Assembly: GCA_025449515.1 (NCBI GenBank)
Contig: JANWJI010000053.1
Location: 1-8,593, forward strand
Direction: 5' to 3'
DNA: 8,593 bases
Origin: Nitrososphaeraceae archaeon
GTDB taxonomy: Archaea > Thermoproteota > Nitrososphaeria > Nitrososphaerales > Nitrososphaeraceae
This document shows positions 5,975-8,593 of the stretch, piece by piece. The notes under the pieces are model-generated. The model searched no databases and was not told the DNA's origin. It saw only the letters and a program-made list of their open reading frames with translations. The position numbers were made by a program, and so were the translations under genes. Every line of letters starts with the position of its first letter. The first letter of the stretch is position 1.

Positions 5975-5997
5975 CATTTCTTTCTCTAGTAGAAATG
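5975..5997. repeat. Inverted repeat, 7-bp arms, 9-nt spacer
   Basis: The arms catttct (5975-5981) and agaaatg (5991-5997) are exact reverse complements, in the divergent region about 60 bp before the secreted protein's TATA box. Confidence 0.45.
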
Positions 5998-6075
5998 TAA
6001 AATGTAAATTCTAAAATAAAGTTCTAACTACCCTTTTGATAGAAGTCAAACACTTTAAACTTAGTTTCTTATTAC

Positions 6076-6089
6076 AAATTCTAGAATTT
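6076..6089. repeat. 14-bp perfect palindrome
   Basis: The sequence aaattctagaattt is its own reverse complement without mismatch. A shorter symmetric element with 5-bp arms around one base (6057-6067) lies just before it. Confidence 0.5.
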
Positions 6090-6097
6090 TGATTGGC

Positions 6098-6107
6098 AGC
6101 ACGTGCT
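6098..6107. repeat. 10-bp perfect palindrome
   Basis: The sequence agcacgtgct is self-complementary and GC-richer than its surroundings. It starts 9 bp after the 14-bp palindrome. The cacgtg core is an E-box-like shape, but no known archaeal regulator can be named from it. Confidence 0.42.
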
Positions 6108-6258
6108 AATACAGAATTGCCATTTACAGAATCTTTTCTCTCATTCATATATTCCATTAGAAGGCTGTGCCCGCTGTACTTAGCAATACCTGTTCACTGA
6201 ACCTACGACCTAGACTTAACCCAATTCGCTAACATTTTTATTTTAATTTATTAGTGAA

Positions 6259-6813
6259 TTGATTATTGATGATTCTCTAGATAAGATAGCAGCAGATGTG
6301 GCAATATGTCGACTTTGTAGGCTCTTTCGTACTAGGACTAATGCTGTACCAGGAGAAGGCTCATCACTTGTGAAGGCAGTACTTATAGGCGAGGCACCCG
6401 GAAGAAGCGAAGATGAACAGGGTAGACCCTTCGTCGGAAAAGCCGGAAAAATTTTGGACTATGTATTACGAGAGACGGGGATAAATAGATCCCAGATCTT
6501 TATTACCAATCTAGTAAAGTGTAGGCCGCCCGGAAACAGGATCCCAACAGTGGATGAAGTAACTACATGTAGAATGTATTTGGACAGGGAATTCGCTTTT
6601 TTAAGGCCTAAGATAATTGGGTTATTGGGCAGAACGGCATACTCTACCTTCATTGGTGGAGATGGATTTAGTTCCGACCGCGGTCGAATTTTAAAAAAAA
6701 ATGGGCAAACATACCTTATTACTTTTCACCCTGCTGCAGCGATATATAATAAGAGTCTTATAGAGTCTCTGAAATCCGATTTTACCAAAATGTCAAGTGA
6801 ATTTGGATTGTAA
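6259..6813 (+). CDS. Family 4 uracil-DNA glycosylase (Fe-S)
   Basis: This enzyme removes uracil from DNA, formed by cytosine deamination, as the first step of base excision repair. The 184-residue protein has the family hallmarks: CRLC (Cys17, Cys20) plus Cys88 and Cys104 as the four ligands of the 4Fe-4S cluster; the uracil-pocket and catalytic motif GEAPGRSEDEQGRPFVGKAG (44-63); TNLVKCRPPGNR (83-94); and the HPAA motif (157-160) of the DNA-contacting loop. The length is usual for family 4. The start is a TTG: the only in-frame codons between the upstream stop (6244-6246) and the cluster cysteines that could initiate are ATT and TTG, and no in-frame ATG exists. A nearby ATG at 6269 is out of frame. 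T/A runs just upstream (6233-6250) can serve as the promoter. The histone gene follows after a 251-bp gap, so this is likely monocistronic. Confidence 0.93.
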   Translation: MIIDDSLDKIAADVAICRLCRLFRTRTNAVPGEGSSLVKAVLIGEAPGRSEDEQGRPFVGKAGKILDYVLRETGINRSQIFITNLVKCRPPGNRIPTVDEVTTCRMYLDREFAFLRPKIIGLLGRTAYSTFIGGDGFSSDRGRILKKNGQTYLITFHPAAAIYNKSLIESLKSDFTKMSSEFGL

Positions 6814-6862
6814 TGAAATTCGATAGGAGCTACTTTTGTACATGACTTGTAGAGTATCAGAT

Positions 6863-6892
6863 ATTATCTACTAATCATCCAAATTATCTACT
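6863..6892. repeat. 10-bp direct repeat at 20-bp spacing
   Basis: The sequence attatctact occurs exactly at 6863-6872 and again at 6883-6892. The 20-bp period is about two helical turns, so two bound proteins would lie on the same DNA face. It lies between the UDG and histone genes, about 175-200 bp before the histone start. Confidence 0.4.
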
Positions 6893-7026
6893 GCGATCGA
6901 TGGCCACGATTCGGTATCACTATCAGCATGACCGATCCCACAAAGACTACTCAAATGAAGAATAGTAGCGCGCTCGATATTTCAATCCAAACAGTTGCTT
7001 CTAATCGGGCCAGCACAGTTGGAAAG

Positions 7027-7033
7027 CTTTTAA
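7027..7033 (+). promoter_or_regulatory. Possible TATA box for the histone gene
   Basis: The cttttaa element is centred about 35 bp before the ATG at 7065 and predicts a transcript start near 7056, downstream of the alternative upstream ATG at 7035. Confidence 0.38.
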
Positions 7034-7064
7034 CGTGGATGGAATCTTTTATTGTGGCTATACT

Positions 7065-7289
7065 ATGTCGTCTAATCCCGAACTTGGACTTGCGAGCATG
7101 TATCGAGTAATTAAGAAATCAGGCGCCGAGAGGGTAAGTGATGAAGCCGCCGATGAATTACGGAAGATCCTGGAAGAAATTGCGCAACGAATCGCGACTC
7201 AAGCACTTGATCTTTCGCTTCATGCGGGGCGTAAAACCATAAAATCTGATGACATTAGACTAGCTGCTAAGAACATTCTAAAGCTCTAG
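7065..7289 (+). CDS. Archaeal histone, single histone fold, 74 aa
   Basis: This is a DNA-wrapping chromatin protein expected to act as dimers and longer stacks. The single histone fold has the classic archaeal blocks: MYRVIKKSGAERVSDEAADEL (about 12-32), the long central helix RKILEEIAQRIATQALDLSLHAG (33-55), and RKTIKSDDIRLA (56-67). AERVS and GRKTIK are the two loop regions that bind DNA, and Arg56/Asp63 occupy the positions of the conserved R-D pair. There is no N-terminal tail beyond about ten residues and no long C-terminal tail. The ATG at 7065 is preferred because it gives the usual histone start (MSSNPELGLA). The frame also opens at an ATG at 7035, adding ten unlikely residues, but the candidate TATA box at 7027-7033 would put transcription downstream of it. 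It is flanked by 250-bp gaps on both sides, which suits its own strong promoter. Confidence 0.95.
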   Translation: MSSNPELGLASMYRVIKKSGAERVSDEAADELRKILEEIAQRIATQALDLSLHAGRKTIKSDDIRLAAKNILKL

Positions 7290-7403
7290 AAGATGTCACA
7301 TTCTTTGAATTGTCTCATCTCAAATTTGCTTCGTACTTGGTATGCCTATTAAGCTGCCACATCGAGTCTTTTGTGCTTTTTCTGTTGATTCCACCTGCTC
7401 CCT

Positions 7404-7434
7404 AATGATATCGGAAAAAATTACTCTTATCATT
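7404..7434 (+). terminator. Inverted repeat after the histone gene
   Basis: The arms aatgata (7404-7410) and tatcatt (7428-7434) are exact reverse complements with a 17-nt spacer containing an A-run. It lies about 115 bp after the histone stop codon. It could be a late terminator, or part of the TatD gene's upstream region. No U-tract follows. Confidence 0.28.
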
Positions 7435-7469
7435 TATCAACGACCGAGCGAGGATCTGTAGTCCACCCT

Positions 7470-7512
7470 ATCTATCAGATTCATACTTTATTAATTTCCT
7501 GAAATGATAGAT
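7470..7512. promoter_or_regulatory. Operator-like inverted repeat around a TATA box
   Basis: The exact 8-bp arms atctatca (7470-7477) and tgatagat (7505-7512) flank a TATA-like tttattaa at 7487-7494. With transcription near 7517, the arms would sit on either side of the promoter core of the TatD gene. A dimeric regulator bound to both arms could loop or block the promoter. No regulator is identified. Confidence 0.42.
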
Positions 7513-7544
7513 CATAACAAGGTGTTGTTTAAATCAATAATTAT

Positions 7545-8327
7545 ATGAATACAGAGAATCTAGCATTTGACGCCCATATTCACCTTACAGATAATGAATA
7601 TTCCGGATATCTCCAATTTTTACTTAATACATTAAGGAGCTTAAAGATCAACTCATGCTCGGTTACCGTAAATATCGAAACATGCATACGGAGCCTTAAC
7701 CTTTTTGGTAATGAAACAAAGGACATTGTAACACAATTCCTGGGGATACATCCAGAATTTGCGAAGCAGGATATTGAAGGATTTGAAAATCTTTTGAAGC
7801 AGAATGTGTCAATCATAGACGGCATTGGCGAAATAGGTATTGACCCATCATATCAGTCGAGGAATGGCGTATCATATGACCGACAGAAATTTGTTTTCAA
7901 TACAATGTTGGGTTTTGCTGAAAAATATGGCAAACCGGTATCTATTCATAGTCGTAATTCTGTTGACGACGTATTAGATATTGTGAGGACGCATAGGCTG
8001 AAGGGTACATTGCTTCATTGGTTTTCAGGTAGCGCCGAACAACTGAAACGTGCAATGGATATGGGTCTCTACGTTTCATATGGACCATCTTTAGTGTATT
8101 CAAAAGTGATGAAGGAATCGTTTCTGAACGCCGACAGAGACCTGATTCTTGTAGAAACGGATGGACCAGTTAGGTACTATAGATGCTTTGATAATCTCAT
8201 ATCAATGTCCTCTTCCTTCTTAATAAGTGTAATAAACTCTGCTGCTTATTTGCTAAAAATTCCATTTCATCAAGTGACAGAACAGCTCCGGTCTAACTCG
8301 GAGCGTTTCCTGGGCAGAAGTTTATGA
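7545..8327 (+). CDS. TatD-family metal-dependent hydrolase (putative DNase)
   Basis: This belongs to the TatD family of metal-dependent TIM-barrel hydrolases; bacterial and eukaryotic members act as DNases. The 260-residue length is typical. All expected metal ligands are visible: HIH (His11, His13) after FDA, Glu96 in GIGEIGID (93-100), His135 in SIHSR, His158 in LLHWFSG, and Asp206 in VETDGP. The GIHPE (67-71) segment matches the usual 'GIHP' strand. The ATG at 7545 is right because the HIH motif lies 11 residues in, as in family members. It has its own operator-like promoter and follows the histone after 255 bp. It converges on the truncated minus-strand gene with a 25-bp gap. A role in DNA repair or nucleic-acid turnover fits its UDG and histone neighbours but is not proven. 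The gene symbol tatD is withheld because archaeal homologues are only family members. Confidence 0.9.
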   Translation: MNTENLAFDAHIHLTDNEYSGYLQFLLNTLRSLKINSCSVTVNIETCIRSLNLFGNETKDIVTQFLGIHPEFAKQDIEGFENLLKQNVSIIDGIGEIGIDPSYQSRNGVSYDRQKFVFNTMLGFAEKYGKPVSIHSRNSVDDVLDIVRTHRLKGTLLHWFSGSAEQLKRAMDMGLYVSYGPSLVYSKVMKESFLNADRDLILVETDGPVRYYRCFDNLISMSSSFLISVINSAAYLLKIPFHQVTEQLRSNSERFLGRSL

Positions 8328-8352
8328 CTTATTGAACTCATAATCCAGAATT

Positions 8353-8593
8353 CTATCCAGAGCGCGTAAAAATTTCATCCAATGTAACTGCGAATGGTTT
8401 TGTGCCAGTCAATTTAAACTTAGTAGAGTTCCCTTTGCTCCCAATTTTCTGTATAAAACCAAGTTTTCGAAATATATCTAATGCAATTTTCCCTCGCTGC
8501 CTGTTATTCCCACATGCAACTCTGTCCTTATCTTGGAGATTCTGGAGTATAAAACTACCATCTTTTGCTTCGACTGACACATTTACAGTTGCC
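8353..8593 (-). CDS. C-terminal part of an unknown protein, truncated by window
   Basis: The frame ends at the stop 8353-8355 and is open to the right edge, so the gene's beginning lies outside. About 79 residues are visible. They are basic and contain VACGNNRQRGKIALDIFRKLGFIQKIG (26-52 of the visible part), then a probable beta hairpin with GSKGNSTKFKLTG, then an acidic helix ending TRSG. The helix-turn-helix-wing pattern (KIALDIFRKLGFI followed by a short strand pair) recalls a winged-helix DNA-binding domain; this is a structural guess. A GTG at 8580 could be read as a start, but the open frame upstream favours a longer protein. It converges on the TatD gene. Confidence 0.6.
   Translation of the reverse strand, partial: ATVNVSVEAKDGSFILQNLQDKDRVACGNNRQRGKIALDIFRKLGFIQKIGSKGNSTKFKLTGTKPFAVTLDEIFTRSG

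Larger units (their letters stand above)
5882..6258. other. Divergent intergenic region rich in palindromes
   Basis: No gene was seen. This is the shared upstream region of the minus-strand secreted protein and the plus-strand UDG. It holds four symmetric elements within about 135 bp (5975-5997, 6057-6067, 6076-6089, 6098-6107), the TATA box of the secreted-protein gene at 5909-5916, and T/A runs before the UDG at 6233-6250. The palindromes suggest regulator binding or DNA structure; no specific family site was recognised. Confidence 0.5.

Noticed and set aside
7035..7064. Extended histone start at the ATG 7035
   Set aside because: It would add ten residues (MDGIFYCGYT) not seen in archaeal histones, and the candidate TATA box overlaps this region.
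6928..7110. 60-aa plus-strand ORF before and across the histone start
   Set aside because: It overlaps the histone in another frame and has no recognisable features; it is more likely the histone's upstream region.
1..8593. CRISPR array, tRNA, rRNA, insertion sequence or phage genes
   Set aside because: I found no regularly spaced repeats, no cloverleaf with an intact T-arm, no transposase or integrase motifs and no terminal inverted repeats. The inspection was by eye; tRNAscan-SE and Infernal would settle the RNA part.

Overview
The window looks like chromosome from an ammonia-oxidising archaeon of the class Nitrososphaeria (Thaumarchaeota), most likely Nitrososphaeraceae or 'Candidatus Nitrosocosmicus'-like. 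The evidence is a single-domain archaeal histone, a family 4 (iron-sulfur) uracil-DNA glycosylase, an archaeal-style TatD hydrolase, TATA-type promoters close to the start codons, an AT-leaning composition, and a tandem sensor-domain protein of a type I associate with Nitrososphaera histidine kinases. The lineage is inferred from protein character; no database was searched.

Layout from the left. Positions 1-616 hold one doubtful small ORF and a gap with two hairpins. Next come a multi-pass membrane protein (617-1120) and an 87-residue unknown protein (1402-1665). A DUF4242 (SCO4226-like) protein on the minus strand (1814-2077) is divergent from a 376-residue soluble sensor-type protein that lacks a kinase (2221-3351). 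Then comes the most notable gene (3482-4147), a glycine-cleavage-H-like lipoyl domain fused to a degenerate TusA-like sulfur-carrier domain. Two minus-strand genes follow: a tiny single-pass membrane protein (about 4310-4480) and a 381-residue secreted protein with two predicted Ig-like beta domains (4736-5881). A palindrome-rich divergent intergenic region of 377 bp separates the latter from a run of DNA-related genes on the plus strand: family 4 UDG (6259-6813), histone (7065-7289) and TatD-family hydrolase (7545-8327). A truncated minus-strand gene (8353 to beyond 8593) runs off the right end.

Nearly every gene appears to be transcribed alone: gaps are mostly 100-380 bp and most genes have their own candidate TATA box about 22-37 bp before the start. 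I see no operon, mobile element, CRISPR array, tRNA or rRNA. Coding density is modest. The UDG, histone and TatD genes share a DNA maintenance or chromatin theme but are not co-transcribed on this evidence. The H-protein/TusA fusion stands alone, with no gcvT, gcvP, lipoate ligase or sulfur-oxidation gene in the window, so any role in lipoate-linked sulfur or one-carbon chemistry is inference.
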